A stretch of 19,477 nt of DNA from Methylomonas sp. GTDB taxonomy: Bacteria; Pseudomonadota; Gammaproteobacteria; Methylococcales; Methylomonadaceae. This document shows, piece by piece, positions 1-7,296 of this stretch (positions are counted from its first letter, which is position 1; every line of letters starts with the position of its first letter). The stretch is taken from the NCBI GenBank assembly GCA_028688235.1, contig JAQTYP010000010.1, positions 1 through 19,477 of the forward strand, given 5' to 3'. The notes under the pieces are model-generated. The model saw only the letters and a list, made by a program, of their open reading frames with translations, ran no database searches and was not told where the DNA came from. Position numbers and translations under genes: made by a program.

Positions 1-1
1 C

Positions 2-259
2 GTGTTGGTCATCATAAGGCAGAAGGAAGACAACAAGTCGCTGGTCGAGTTGATCCATGCCTATCAGATGCAGGACCATGGCGTCAAGTCATTACAGGAT
101 CTCAGCGCGGATTCGGACTGGCGTACGACTGGCACGGGTTCCAGAATCCTGTCCGATTTGGGCGTCAGGCGCTTGAAGGTCATGGGTGCCCAGAAAAAAT
201 ATATCGGTTTGTCGGGCTTCGATCTGGAAGTCGTAGAACATGTCGATATCGGCGGATAA
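2..259 (+). CDS. ribB: RibB/RibBA C-terminal fragment (3,4-dihydroxy-2-butanone-4-phosphate synthase with degenerate GTP cyclohydrolase II domain), 5' partial
   Basis: The frame is open at the left edge, so the N-terminal part, including the whole DHBP synthase domain, lies outside the window. The 85 visible residues match the end of a GTP cyclohydrolase II domain: a DHGVKSL segment, then GTGSRILSDLGVRRLKV, then GLSGFDLEVVEHV at the C-terminus. Active cyclohydrolases carry TNNP.K after the LGV segment; here that place reads GAQKKY. This suggests the inactive cyclohydrolase-like tail known from many proteobacterial RibB proteins (the RibBX type). The full protein would make 3,4-dihydroxy-2-butanone 4-phosphate, the partner substrate for the lumazine synthase encoded 50 bp downstream, which supports the call. 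The first visible codon is a GTG but should not be read as the start. Confidence 0.85.
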   Translation: MLVIIRQKEDNKSLVELIHAYQMQDHGVKSLQDLSADSDWRTTGTGSRILSDLGVRRLKVMGAQKKYIGLSGFDLEVVEHVDIGG

Positions 260-309
260 ACACCGTTCGGTGCGGCTTTAATTTTTTAATCACTAAACGA
301 AGGTAAACC

Positions 310-786
310 ATGACAGCAGTCACTACCCTGGAAGGCCATTTTTCCGCGCAAGGCGGCAAGTTTTGCATCGTGTCTTCACGCTTTAACAGCTTCATCGTAG
401 AGCAGTTGGAAGGCGGAGCCATCGACGCATTGGTACGTCATGGTGCAGACAAGAACGATATTACGCTGGTCAAGGCGCCGGGTGCATTCGAGTTGCCGGT
501 GGTCGTGCAACGGGTGGCCGCTAGCAAAAAATACGACGCTATCATCACGTTGGGTGCGGTGATACGCGGTGGAACCCCGCATTTCGAATATGTGGCGGGC
601 GAATGTGTCAAAGGCATTGCGCAAGTGGGCTTGCAATACGATATTCCGGTAGCCTTTGGCGTGCTGACCGTCGACAGCATAGAACAAGCCATAGAGCGTG
701 CAGGGACCAAAGCAGGTAACAAAGGGGCGGAAGCCGCCTTATCGGCCATCGAAATGGTCAGTTTGTTTAAAAATATGAGCGTTTAA
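310..786 (+). CDS. ribH: 6,7-dimethyl-8-ribityllumazine synthase
   Basis: RibH condenses 5-amino-6-ribitylamino-uracil with 3,4-dihydroxy-2-butanone 4-phosphate to give 6,7-dimethyl-8-ribityllumazine, the riboflavin precursor, in the cytoplasm. The 158 residues are the usual length. Visible family motifs are FCIVSSRFN near 18-26, the PGAFELP loop at 57-63, GAVIRGGTPHFEYV at 82-95 with the catalytic histidine at about H91, and AFGVLTVDS at 115-123. The start at 310 is preceded by a clear Shine-Dalgarno-like GAAGG at 299-303. The stop codon overlaps the nusB start by one base (TAATG), so translation of nusB is probably coupled. Placement after ribB and before nusB is the standard gammaproteobacterial arrangement. 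No FMN riboswitch is visible in the 50 bp upstream. Confidence 0.97.
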   Translation: MTAVTTLEGHFSAQGGKFCIVSSRFNSFIVEQLEGGAIDALVRHGADKNDITLVKAPGAFELPVVVQRVAASKKYDAIITLGAVIRGGTPHFEYVAGECVKGIAQVGLQYDIPVAFGVLTVDSIEQAIERAGTKAGNKGAEAALSAIEMVSLFKNMSV

Positions 787-1220
787 TGAGTCAAGCAAAA
801 ACCAATGCCCGCAAATGCGCGGTTCAGGCGCTATATCAATGGCAGATGAGCGGCGAAAGTCTGACTCGCATAGAAAGCTATTTTCTGGAAGAAGAACATC
901 TAAAAGGTGCGCAAAAAACGTATTTCAACGAGCTTTTTCACGGCGTACCCAAGCAGCTGCACGTTATCGATGAAGCCCTGGCCGAGTTCGTCGACAGGCC
1001 GGTCGAGAAGATCGATCCCGTGGAGCGGGCGATTTTGCGCATCGGCGTTTACGAATTGATCAATCGGCTGGAAACCCCCTATAAGGTCATCATCAACGAA
1101 GGTGTCAATCTGGCCAAGGAATTCGGGGCGGAAGGCAGTCATAAATACGTCAACGGCATACTCGATAAAATCTCGCAGAAACACCGTGCCGTGGAAATCG
1201 CCGCCAAGCGCGCCAAATAG
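786..1220 (+). CDS. nusB: Transcription antitermination factor NusB
   Basis: NusB binds boxA RNA together with NusE (S10) and supports antitermination on rRNA operons. The 144-residue all-helical protein has the expected length. N-terminal ARKCAVQALYQWQ (9-21) matches the RNA-binding face. The family signature DPVERAILRIGVYEL lies at about 77-91, and INEGVNLAKEFG followed by KYVNGILDKI makes up the C-terminal helices. The start codon overlaps the ribH stop by one base and has no strong ribosome binding site of its own, which points to translational coupling. thiL starts 6 bp after the stop, so the genes are almost certainly co-transcribed. Confidence 0.97.
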   Translation: MSQAKTNARKCAVQALYQWQMSGESLTRIESYFLEEEHLKGAQKTYFNELFHGVPKQLHVIDEALAEFVDRPVEKIDPVERAILRIGVYELINRLETPYKVIINEGVNLAKEFGAEGSHKYVNGILDKISQKHRAVEIAAKRAK

Positions 1221-1226
1221 TAGAGT

Positions 1227-2162
1227 ATGGCGCTAGGCGAATTCGATCTGATCAAACGTTTTTTTGCCGTGCATGCACCGCGACATTCCAATAATCAATT
1301 GGGCATAGGCGACGATTGCGCGTTACTGACTGTGCCGGTCGGCCAGCAATTGGCCGTGACGACCGACACCATGGTAGAAAACGTGCACTTTTTTGCCGAT
1401 GCCGACCCGGTATCGCTGGGACATAAATTGCTAGCGGTAAACTTGAGCGATTTGGCCGCGATGGGCGCTGAACCCTTCGCGGTGACCTTGGCGATGACAT
1501 TGCCCAAAGTCGATGAAGCTTGGTTGTCCGACTTTGCGGAGGGTTTCGTCGCATTGGCCAGACAACATAAGGTCGATTTGATAGGCGGCGATACGACATC
1601 AGGCCCGTTAACGCTGACCGTGCAAGCGATGGGAGCGCTGCCGCAGGGCATGGCCTTGCGCCGATCGACCGCCAATGTCGGCGACCGGGTATTTGTATCC
1701 GGCCCGTTGGGTGATGCCGGTTTGGGTTTGAAGATCAAACAAGGCTATCGCTGCGACGAACCTGATTGGCCGCTACGCCGTTTCAATCAGCCGCAACCTA
1801 GGGTGTCGACCGGAATCGCGTTGCGCGGTATCGCTAGCGCCTGCATCGATGTCTCCGATGGTTTAGCCTCCGACTTGGGGCATATCCTCGAACAAAGCCA
1901 GGTCGGTGCCTGTCTGGATTGGGATTCGATTCCATTGTCCGCCCAGGTCATAGATTATGTTCAGCGCACCGCGGATTGGCGCATGCCGTTGACGGCCGGA
2001 GACGATTACGAATTATGCTTTACCGTACCCGAGCATCTGGCAGAGAACGTGCCGGCCGCTTGCCACTGTGTCGGCGTCATCGAGGCCGAGCCGGGTTTGC
2101 GTATCAAGCGGGAAGGGCAAGCAGTCCGCTTTGCAGAGAAAGGCTATGAGCATTTTTCTTAG
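1227..2162 (+). CDS. thiL: Thiamine-monophosphate kinase
   Basis: ThiL phosphorylates thiamine monophosphate with ATP to give thiamine diphosphate, the active cofactor. The 311-residue protein is of normal length and fits the PurM/ThiL fold. LGIGDDCALL (25-34) carries the metal and nucleotide-binding acidic pair. TTDTMVENVHF (45-55) is the substrate-side loop, and NLSDLAAMGAEP (72-83), IGGDTTSGP (119-127), IDVSDGLASDL (207-217) and AGDDYEL (257-263) are the other conserved acidic motifs. The start is 6 bp after nusB and the 3' end overlaps the pgpA start by 17 bp. The nusB-thiL-pgpA order is widely conserved. Confidence 0.97.
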   Translation: MALGEFDLIKRFFAVHAPRHSNNQLGIGDDCALLTVPVGQQLAVTTDTMVENVHFFADADPVSLGHKLLAVNLSDLAAMGAEPFAVTLAMTLPKVDEAWLSDFAEGFVALARQHKVDLIGGDTTSGPLTLTVQAMGALPQGMALRRSTANVGDRVFVSGPLGDAGLGLKIKQGYRCDEPDWPLRRFNQPQPRVSTGIALRGIASACIDVSDGLASDLGHILEQSQVGACLDWDSIPLSAQVIDYVQRTADWRMPLTAGDDYELCFTVPEHLAENVPAACHCVGVIEAEPGLRIKREGQAVRFAEKGYEHFS

Positions 2163-2643
2163 AGACAGTTACGGCGCCAGCCGGCTTTCGGCCCGGCAAA
2201 TTCTTAAGGATCCTTTACTGTTGCTGGCTTTCGGCTTTGGCTCTGGGCTGTCCAGAGTCATGCCGGGTACGCTGGGTACCGTAGCTGCCTTGCCCTTGTA
2301 CTGGGTTTTGCAGCAAGCCGAAGGCTGGATTTATTTGCCCGCTACACTGATTTGTATTGTAGCGGGTGTATGGATTTGCGACGAGGCTGCAAAAAAATTG
2401 CAGGTGCACGATTACGGCGGCATCGTCTGGGATGAGATAGCCGGTTTGTTGTTGACGATGTGCTGGGTGCCGTTTTCCTGGCAAAGCCTGTTAGCCGGTT
2501 TTGTGCTGTTCCGTTTTTTCGATTTCTTGAAGCCTTGGCCGATAGGTTGGCTGGATCGAAAGGTATCCGGCGGTTTCGGCATTATGCTGGATGATGTGGT
2601 GGCGGGCGTTTTTGCGGCATCGATACTCAGACTTTGGTTTTAA
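2146..2643 (+). CDS. pgpA: Phosphatidylglycerophosphatase A
   Basis: PgpA dephosphorylates phosphatidylglycerophosphate to phosphatidylglycerol at the inner membrane. The ATG at 2146 was chosen because it follows a purine-rich GAGAAAGG and gives a 165-residue protein of normal length; the frame is open further upstream but that part lies inside thiL. Conserved segments are GFGSGLSRVMPGTLGT (30-45), HDYGGIVWDEIAG (88-100), RFFDFLKPWPI (123-133) and GGFGIMLDDVVAG (142-154), containing the acidic residues expected for the metal-dependent reaction. Hydrophobic stretches near 62-77, 99-121 and 150-165 fit a small multi-pass membrane enzyme. It overlaps thiL by 17 bp and is the last gene of this rightward operon; the next gene converges on it 13 bp away. 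Confidence 0.95.
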   Translation: MSIFLRDSYGASRLSARQILKDPLLLLAFGFGSGLSRVMPGTLGTVAALPLYWVLQQAEGWIYLPATLICIVAGVWICDEAAKKLQVHDYGGIVWDEIAGLLLTMCWVPFSWQSLLAGFVLFRFFDFLKPWPIGWLDRKVSGGFGIMLDDVVAGVFAASILRLWF

Positions 2644-2656
2644 GTCATAGGACTGG

Positions 2657-3283
2657 TCATTTCAGGTCGAGCAATAAACCCTCTAAAGACTGGCGGGTCG
2701 TTCCGGTTAATTCCTTGGCTTTAGCTTTTTGGGTTAAGGCGCTGATTAGTTGTTGGTAGGCCAAGGTATTCGCTTCTTGTTTCAGTAAATAGCGGTTCAA
2801 TGTGTGTAAAGCATTCAGTTGCACGTCTTGACTCGAGTCGCCCAATGCCGCCAATAAGTTTTTAATGGACATTTCGTCGAGCGGTAAAAAACCGGCCAAG
2901 CTGAGGGCGGCGGCGGCGCGTACCTTGGCTTCGCTATCGAAAATGAGTGCGTCGTTTAGGGCGATTTCTGCTTCGGCGGTTGGATAGGCGCCAAGTTGTT
3001 CGGCACCGGCAATTCGGCGTCGCGTATCCTTATCGTCCAGCCATTGGCGGGCCGTAGCGACTTGTTCATTAAAAATATGTTCTTCTTCCTGGAGGTTTTC
3101 GATCGTCAAGCCTGGTGGACTTTGCTGGGCTTGGTCGTACAGCAGTCGTAAATCGGGCGGGGGCATCGGAGTGTTACCTGCTTGTGTCGTCAGTGCCTGA
3201 TCCGAAAGTCTGTGGGTATAAAGAAAAACGGCTGGAAGACCCAAAAACACGATCAAAAATAGTAAGCGTTTGAAAACCCGCAT
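2657..3283 (-). CDS. Membrane-anchored HEAT-repeat protein of unknown function
   Basis: I do not recognise a named family. The 208 residues start with MRVFKRLLFLIVFLGLPAVF, a short basic segment followed by one hydrophobic helix, which fits an uncleaved signal anchor facing the periplasm. After a proline-rich linker (about 36-50) come HEAT-like helical repeats: about 88-118 (RRRIAGAEQLGAY...), 119-150 (SEAKVRAAAALSLAGF, the clearest unit) and 151-180 (SQDVQLNALHTLNRYL). HEAT repeats usually make protein-binding solenoids. The start codon lacks a good ribosome binding site. An intrinsic terminator stands between this gene and its upstream neighbour, only 16 bp before the start, so it either depends on read-through or has a promoter inside the end of that neighbour. 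Confidence 0.7.
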   Translation of the reverse strand: MRVFKRLLFLIVFLGLPAVFLYTHRLSDQALTTQAGNTPMPPPDLRLLYDQAQQSPPGLTIENLQEEEHIFNEQVATARQWLDDKDTRRRIAGAEQLGAYPTAEAEIALNDALIFDSEAKVRAAAALSLAGFLPLDEMSIKNLLAALGDSSQDVQLNALHTLNRYLLKQEANTLAYQQLISALTQKAKAKELTGTTRQSLEGLLLDLK

Positions 3284-3299
3284 GCGGAACCGTTGTTAC

Positions 3300-3329
3300 A
3301 AAAAAAAAACGGGGGTTTGCCCCCGTTTT
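3300..3329 (-). terminator. Intrinsic terminator after the haem-binding protein gene
   Basis: Read on the minus strand, a perfect 10-bp GC-cored stem (plus-strand arms 3306-3315 and 3320-3329) with a 4-nt loop runs into ten consecutive T residues (plus-strand A run at 3300-3309). It lies 22 bp after the stop codon of the GlcG/HbpS-like gene and is a textbook rho-independent terminator in that direction. The A bases within the left arm also give a short T-rich end in the plus direction, so weak bidirectional activity toward the convergent side is possible. Confidence 0.9.
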
Positions 3330-3351
3330 CGATTGATTGAGATCGGTGCAA

Positions 3352-4170
3352 TCAGTTCAGGATTACGCCGTTGGCCGAATTTTGCTCAGCGGTCAGACCG
3401 GTCGAGTTAGGGCAGGCGGGATGAGACCAAGCATCCCAATAATCAGTGCTCGAGCCGTTGGCGTTGATGATCATCTCATCGCCGATAGTCGCTCCGGTCA
3501 GCGCTGTTTGTGAGGCCCCCGCGGCATTCATGTTGGATGTCGTGATTCCTGTTCCGGCTGGCTCCAGACCGAGCTGATGACGTACTTGCCAGGCAAAGGC
3601 GTGATCACGGCAAGAGGTGTCGCCGGAAACGCCGATAGCGCCGACTTTTTTGCCGTCGAAGTAAATCGCCAAACCACCACCGAACACGTTAATGCCGCCG
3701 ATACGTTTGCCTTTTAAGGGATCGGTTTCCGTACCGTATGAATTGGCATCGCCTAAGTAAGCCGAGCTGCTGTCCACGGGATTGCTGTGCTGTAAACCAT
3801 ACAAACTGCCGCCGGGCTGGACGGCGCTATAAAGATTGGCCGTGGAAATGGCATAACCATCGAGGCTAAATGCATTGGCGGTAAAGGCTTTTTGTGCCGA
3901 AATGACGCGGCTACCCAACCATGCCGCATTACCTGCTTTTTCACCGGTAGCCTGTGTGCCGGACGAAACCACTTCACAGATTTTACCGGTTTCGTCCACA
4001 TAGGTTAGCCACATATTTAGGCTGTAACCACCTGTGTTTTTGCTGGCTGCCGTATCGACGGCCTGTTTCAATACATTGCGCGCACCATCGATACAGGCAG
4101 CCGAAGCAGATTGAGACAATACAAGCGCGGTAACCGCGGCAAAACTCAGGCGGTGTTTTTTAAGGTTCAT
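3352..4170 (-). CDS. Secreted GlcG/HbpS-family haem-binding protein
   Basis: The start at 4170 was chosen over an upstream in-frame codon because it follows a GAGGAAG ribosome binding site and begins a clean signal peptide, MNLKKHRLSFAAVTALVLSQ, with probable cleavage after ASA (residue 24). The mature part (25-272) matches the GlcG/HbpS (DUF336) family: an early helix followed by ISAQKAFTANAF at 90-101, GGINVFGGGLAIYFDGKKVG at 158-177 and AIGVSGDTSCRDHAFAWQ at 178-195. Members bind haem or related small molecules, and secreted forms can act as haem sensors or scavengers. Unlike short cytoplasmic GlcG proteins, this one has four cysteines (26, 64, 187, 253), consistent with disulfides outside the cytoplasm, and a C-terminal extension of about 70 residues. 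An intrinsic terminator follows. Confidence 0.8.
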   Translation of the reverse strand: MNLKKHRLSFAAVTALVLSQSASAACIDGARNVLKQAVDTAASKNTGGYSLNMWLTYVDETGKICEVVSSGTQATGEKAGNAAWLGSRVISAQKAFTANAFSLDGYAISTANLYSAVQPGGSLYGLQHSNPVDSSSAYLGDANSYGTETDPLKGKRIGGINVFGGGLAIYFDGKKVGAIGVSGDTSCRDHAFAWQVRHQLGLEPAGTGITTSNMNAAGASQTALTGATIGDEMIINANGSSTDYWDAWSHPACPNSTGLTAEQNSANGVILN

Positions 4171-4352
4171 AAATCTTCCTCTTTTTATTATTTGAGATTT
4201 AATTCGGTGCAGGAGCGAAGATTTTATGCACCTTAACCGAATCCGGTTTGATTTGTCTTTTTGTAACAAAAGACGAGGCGGAATGTTAGCACGGAACTAT
4301 AACCGCATAAAGGATGAGTAATGTTGCGTTGCGTTTATTGGAAGAGGCAAAT

Positions 4353-4745
4353 TCATTCGTCGCAGATATGTCGGGGTTTTTCGTTGTCGTCGCTCGGTTC
4401 GGCGGTTTTGGGTAGGTTTGGCATCATGTTTTTCATGCCTTCACCGCATTTTTTCATGTCCTGCATAACCTTGCTGTGAGCGGTTTCTTTGCCGAACTGC
4501 ATGGCGCGGGCCATGGCTGCATCGCGTTTGCCGGCGGCGCACAGCGTCTTGACTTCGGCATCCATTGCTTCGGCTTTTTGTTGAAAGGCATCCAGTTCGG
4601 CCTGATCGATGTTCTCCATACAGGTTTGCATCTGTTGGGCTTGTTGCATCATTTGCTGCATTTGTGCCTCGGTCATGCCGCCGTAATTTTGTCCGAAAGC
4701 GGTCAGCGGGGCGAGGATTAATCCTGTGCATAAGAGCTTGTTCAT
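4353..4745 (-). CDS. Small Met-rich exported helical protein of unknown function
   Basis: No named family is recognised. The start at 4745 has an AGGAG ribosome binding site and encodes a signal peptide, MNKLLCTGLILAPLTAFG, with likely cleavage near residue 18. The longer in-frame extension is only translated repeat sequence and was discarded. The 130-residue product is predicted helical and is rich in Met and Gln: 15 methionines, including MTEAQMQQMMQQAQQMQ at 24-40 and KKCGEGMKNMM at 98-108. Cysteines at 42, 69, 100 and 128 could form two disulfides. The C-terminus is acidic and polar. Met-rich periplasmic helices can bind Cu(I), but nothing in the sequence proves this. It is followed by a gene-free 182 bp and then the haem-binding protein gene on the same strand. 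Confidence 0.75.
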   Translation of the reverse strand: MNKLLCTGLILAPLTAFGQNYGGMTEAQMQQMMQQAQQMQTCMENIDQAELDAFQQKAEAMDAEVKTLCAAGKRDAAMARAMQFGKETAHSKVMQDMKKCGEGMKNMMPNLPKTAEPSDDNEKPRHICDE

Positions 4746-4800
4746 CGATGTCTCCTGATAGGTCTGGGTTGTCAAGATGTGAATCTGTTTGTTGGCTTCT

Positions 4801-4939
4801 CGTTTAAAACGGGACACAGAGGGAGGCTTAACCGTTCGCCCTGAGCTTGTCGAAGGGTGAACGGTTAAGCCATTCATGGTTCGACTTTGCTCACCACGAA
4901 CGGCTTAACCTCTGACTGTCCCGGCTTAAGTCGGTAGCC
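4801..4939. repeat. Dispersed palindromic repeat family A, copy 1 (full, double hairpin)
   Basis: A 139-bp element lies between tolC and the Met-rich protein gene. Its left edge reads CGTTTAAAACGGGACACAG and its right edge CTGTCCCGGCTTAAGTCGG. These outer parts are imperfect inverted repeats of each other (GGGACA...TGTCCC, AGGCTTAA...TTAACCT). Inside are two successive hairpins built from CCGTTCG...CGAACGG-type arms: one at 4833-4865 with a GAGCTTGTCGAA-type loop, the other at about 4870-4902. The same edges recur at 11402-11509, with a reduced core, and the left edge recurs at 13157-13178. The structure is that of a non-autonomous MITE- or REP-like element. Confidence 0.85.
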
Positions 4940-4946
4940 TGTTTGT

Positions 4947-6260
4947 TCAGCGTAAATACTGATTGACCTGCAGTAAATCCTCGTCGTTCAAGCTGCCGGC
5001 GGCTTGTTTCAGTTTGATGCCGTTGATCAGGTAATCGTATCGGCTACGGGCGTAGTCGCTTTTGGCTTTGTAAAGATTGCGCTGTATCGCCAGCACATCG
5101 ACCATGGTGCGGGTTCCGACTTCCAGGCCTGCTTCGGCCGCTTCGACGGCTAGTTCGCCCGACTCCGTCGTGGTTTTTAAGGCCTTTACCTGATTGACAC
5201 TGGCCAATACCCCACGATAAGAGTCTTTGACTTCGCGATTGATGCTGCGCTTGATTTTGGTTAATTCCTCTTTAGCGGTGTCATATTCGTATTGGGCTTG
5301 ACGGCTACGAGACAGTGTGCCGCCACCTTCGTAGATCGGTACGTTTAATTGTAGCCCGAAACTTTCGGTGTCTCCGCGAAAACCGACTTGGTTACCGTTG
5401 TCGAGTTGACGGTATTGAGCGACGAAATCCAGGGTTGGCAAATGTTTGGATTCTTGCAGTTCGATGTTTTTTCGGATAAATTCGGCTTCATTGAGTTGGG
5501 CGATAATGGCGAAATTATTGCTTTCGGCGGTATGGGCCCAAGCTGAAATGTCATCCGGCATCGGCGTGCTCAATGGGATTTCGGGCGCCAGCTTTTTCAA
5601 ATTGGCCGGATTCTCGCCTATGATCTCCCTGAGTCGTTCCTTGCTGTTATCCAGCTGGTTACCGGCTTCGATTACCGCCGCCAATGCCCTGTCGTAGGCG
5701 GCCTGCGCTTCATAGACGTCGGTAATGGCGATGATGCCGACGTCGAAGCGTTGTTTGGCTTGTTCCAGTTGTTTTTCTATGGCTTTTTTTTCGGCATCGA
5801 TGAATTCGAGGTTGTCTTGGGCAGCCAGAACATCGAAATAGGCTTCGACGGTTCGGGTCATGAGGCCTTGCTTCTTGGCTTGAAATTGAGCCTCGGCCTG
5901 GGCGATTTTATTGTCCGATTGGTCCAGTTGCACCCAGTGGCCCCAGTTGAAAACGGGCTGTTTCAGGCTGATCGACAAGGCGCTGTCCCAATAATGTTGC
6001 AGGCCGGTACCCGAAATACTGAAGCCGGTTCTTGTGCTTTGAATCCTTTGTCGGTTACTGTTGGCCGATAGGGCGAGATTCGGCAGCATTTGGGCAATAC
6101 TTTGCGACTTGCTTTCTCCGGCGATGGATTGATTGATATCGCTAATTTTGAATTCCGGATCGTTTTGCACGGCCAACTGATATATTTCCATTAAGTCTTC
6201 GGCAAAGGCCGTGTGCAGAGGTATGGACGCGAAACATAGCGTCGCCAACAGTCTTTTCAT
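4947..6260 (-). CDS. tolC: TolC-family outer-membrane efflux/secretion channel
   Basis: TolC-type proteins form trimeric outer-membrane channels with a long periplasmic helical barrel and serve RND/ABC efflux pumps or type I secretion. The start at 6260 gives a signal peptide, MKRLLATLCFASIPLHTAFA, cleaved after residue 20; a start 36 bp upstream is possible but would spoil it. The mature protein begins with DLMEIYQLAVQNDPEF, typical of the family. It shows the two OEP repeats: the first with AYFDVLAAQDNLEFIDAEKK, KQRFDVGIIAITDVYEAQA; the second with LNVPIYEGGG, VKDSYRGVLASVNQVKAL and GLEVGTRTMVDVLAIQRNLY. Length (437 residues) is normal. It is divergent from galU across 144 bp, and a palindromic repeat lies just after its stop. 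Confidence 0.93.
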   Translation of the reverse strand: MKRLLATLCFASIPLHTAFAEDLMEIYQLAVQNDPEFKISDINQSIAGESKSQSIAQMLPNLALSANSNRQRIQSTRTGFSISGTGLQHYWDSALSISLKQPVFNWGHWVQLDQSDNKIAQAEAQFQAKKQGLMTRTVEAYFDVLAAQDNLEFIDAEKKAIEKQLEQAKQRFDVGIIAITDVYEAQAAYDRALAAVIEAGNQLDNSKERLREIIGENPANLKKLAPEIPLSTPMPDDISAWAHTAESNNFAIIAQLNEAEFIRKNIELQESKHLPTLDFVAQYRQLDNGNQVGFRGDTESFGLQLNVPIYEGGGTLSRSRQAQYEYDTAKEELTKIKRSINREVKDSYRGVLASVNQVKALKTTTESGELAVEAAEAGLEVGTRTMVDVLAIQRNLYKAKSDYARSRYDYLINGIKLKQAAGSLNDEDLLQVNQYLR

Positions 6261-6340
6261 TACAATATTCCGTACGGGGATGAAAAATTTACACATATTA
6301 TGGCCTAAAATACAAATACTTCTGCGGCTTATTTTAAGTT

Positions 6341-6368
6341 TTGCATAAGGTTAGGTCCTCACTATGGA
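6341..6368 (+). promoter_or_regulatory. Possible sigma-70 promoter for galU
   Basis: In the 144-bp divergent region between tolC and galU, TTGCAT (6341-6346) and TATGGA (6363-6368) are separated by 16 bp, about 35 bp before the galU start. Both match the sigma-70 hexamers in four of six positions. This is a weak match judged by eye only. Confidence 0.25.
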
Positions 6369-6404
6369 TTCGTCAAAACAACAAAACCACTCTTAAGAGC
6401 TACT

Positions 6405-7286
6405 ATGACAAGAAAAGTTACTAAAGCCGTTTTTCCTGTTGCCGGTCTTGGCACGCGCTCATTGCCTGCTACCAAGGCCGTCGCCAAAGAAATGTTACCG
6501 GTCGTCGATAAGCCACTGATTCAATATGCCGTGGAAGAAGCGGTTGCGGCCGGCATAGACACGATGGTTTTCGTGGTCGGGCGTAACAAGGAGTCCATCG
6601 CCAATCATTTCGACAAATCCTACGAACTGGAAAAAGAGTTGGAAAAAAGCGGTAAGACCGAACTGTTGACCATGCTGCGTGGGATATTGCCGCCACAGGT
6701 ATCTTGCGTATTCGTTCGTCAGGCCGAAGCCTTGGGATTGGGTCATGCCGTGCATTGCGCAAAGCCCGTGGTCGGTAACGAGCCTTTCGCGGTGATATTG
6801 CCGGATGACCTGATCGAAGACGGCGAGCGCGGTTGTATGAAGCAAATGGTGGATTTGTTCGATCGAGAGCAAAGCAGCATCTTGGGCGTAGAGCGGGTCG
6901 ATCCCAGGGAAACCCACAAATACGGCATCGTCGAGCACGCAGAAAAAGCCCCCTGTGTCGGCGTGTTGAAATCCATCGTCGAAAAGCCCAAGCCCGAAGT
7001 GGCCCCGTCCAACATCGCGGTCGTTGGTCGCTACATTCTGACGCCGGCTATTTTCGAAAAAATCGAAACCACCGGCCGCGGAGCGGGCGGCGAAATTCAG
7101 CTGACCGATGCGATAGCCGCATTGATGAAAGACGAATCCGTCTTGTCTTACGAGTTTCAAGGTAACCGCTACGACTGCGGCTCGAAATTCGGCTTTCTGC
7201 TGGCCAACGTCGAATACGGCTTGTTGCACCAGGAAATCAAAGCCGAGTTTGCATCTTATCTGAAAGACCGAGTCGGTAAAGTTTAG
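6405..7286 (+). CDS. galU: UTP--glucose-1-phosphate uridylyltransferase
   Basis: GalU joins UTP and glucose 1-phosphate into UDP-glucose, the donor for exopolysaccharide, LPS and glycogen-related sugars. The 293-residue protein has the usual length. FPVAGLGTRSLPATKAVAKE (10-29) is the nucleotide-binding signature. KPLIQYAVEEA follows at 36-46, the sugar/metal site is PDDLI (133-137), HKYGIVE (171-177) and IVEKPKP (191-197) hold substrate-contacting residues, and GAGGEIQLTDAI (227-238) is the conserved late motif. The start at 6405 follows an AAGAG sequence at a suitable distance. It stands alone, divergent from tolC, and is followed by about 500 bp of repeat-like DNA. Confidence 0.97.
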   Translation: MTRKVTKAVFPVAGLGTRSLPATKAVAKEMLPVVDKPLIQYAVEEAVAAGIDTMVFVVGRNKESIANHFDKSYELEKELEKSGKTELLTMLRGILPPQVSCVFVRQAEALGLGHAVHCAKPVVGNEPFAVILPDDLIEDGERGCMKQMVDLFDREQSSILGVERVDPRETHKYGIVEHAEKAPCVGVLKSIVEKPKPEVAPSNIAVVGRYILTPAIFEKIETTGRGAGGEIQLTDAIAALMKDESVLSYEFQGNRYDCGSKFGFLLANVEYGLLHQEIKAEFASYLKDRVGKV

Positions 7287-7296
7287 GCGCTGTTGC

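Noticed and set aside
261..287. Hairpin CACCG/CGGTG with a T-run before ribH, as a terminator
   Set aside because: The stem is only 5 bp and nine bases separate it from the T-run; the operon context argues for continued transcription.
4746..4877. N-terminal extension of the Met-rich small protein
   Set aside because: It translates repeat A1; the internal ATG at 4745 has a good AGGAG site and starts a signal peptide.
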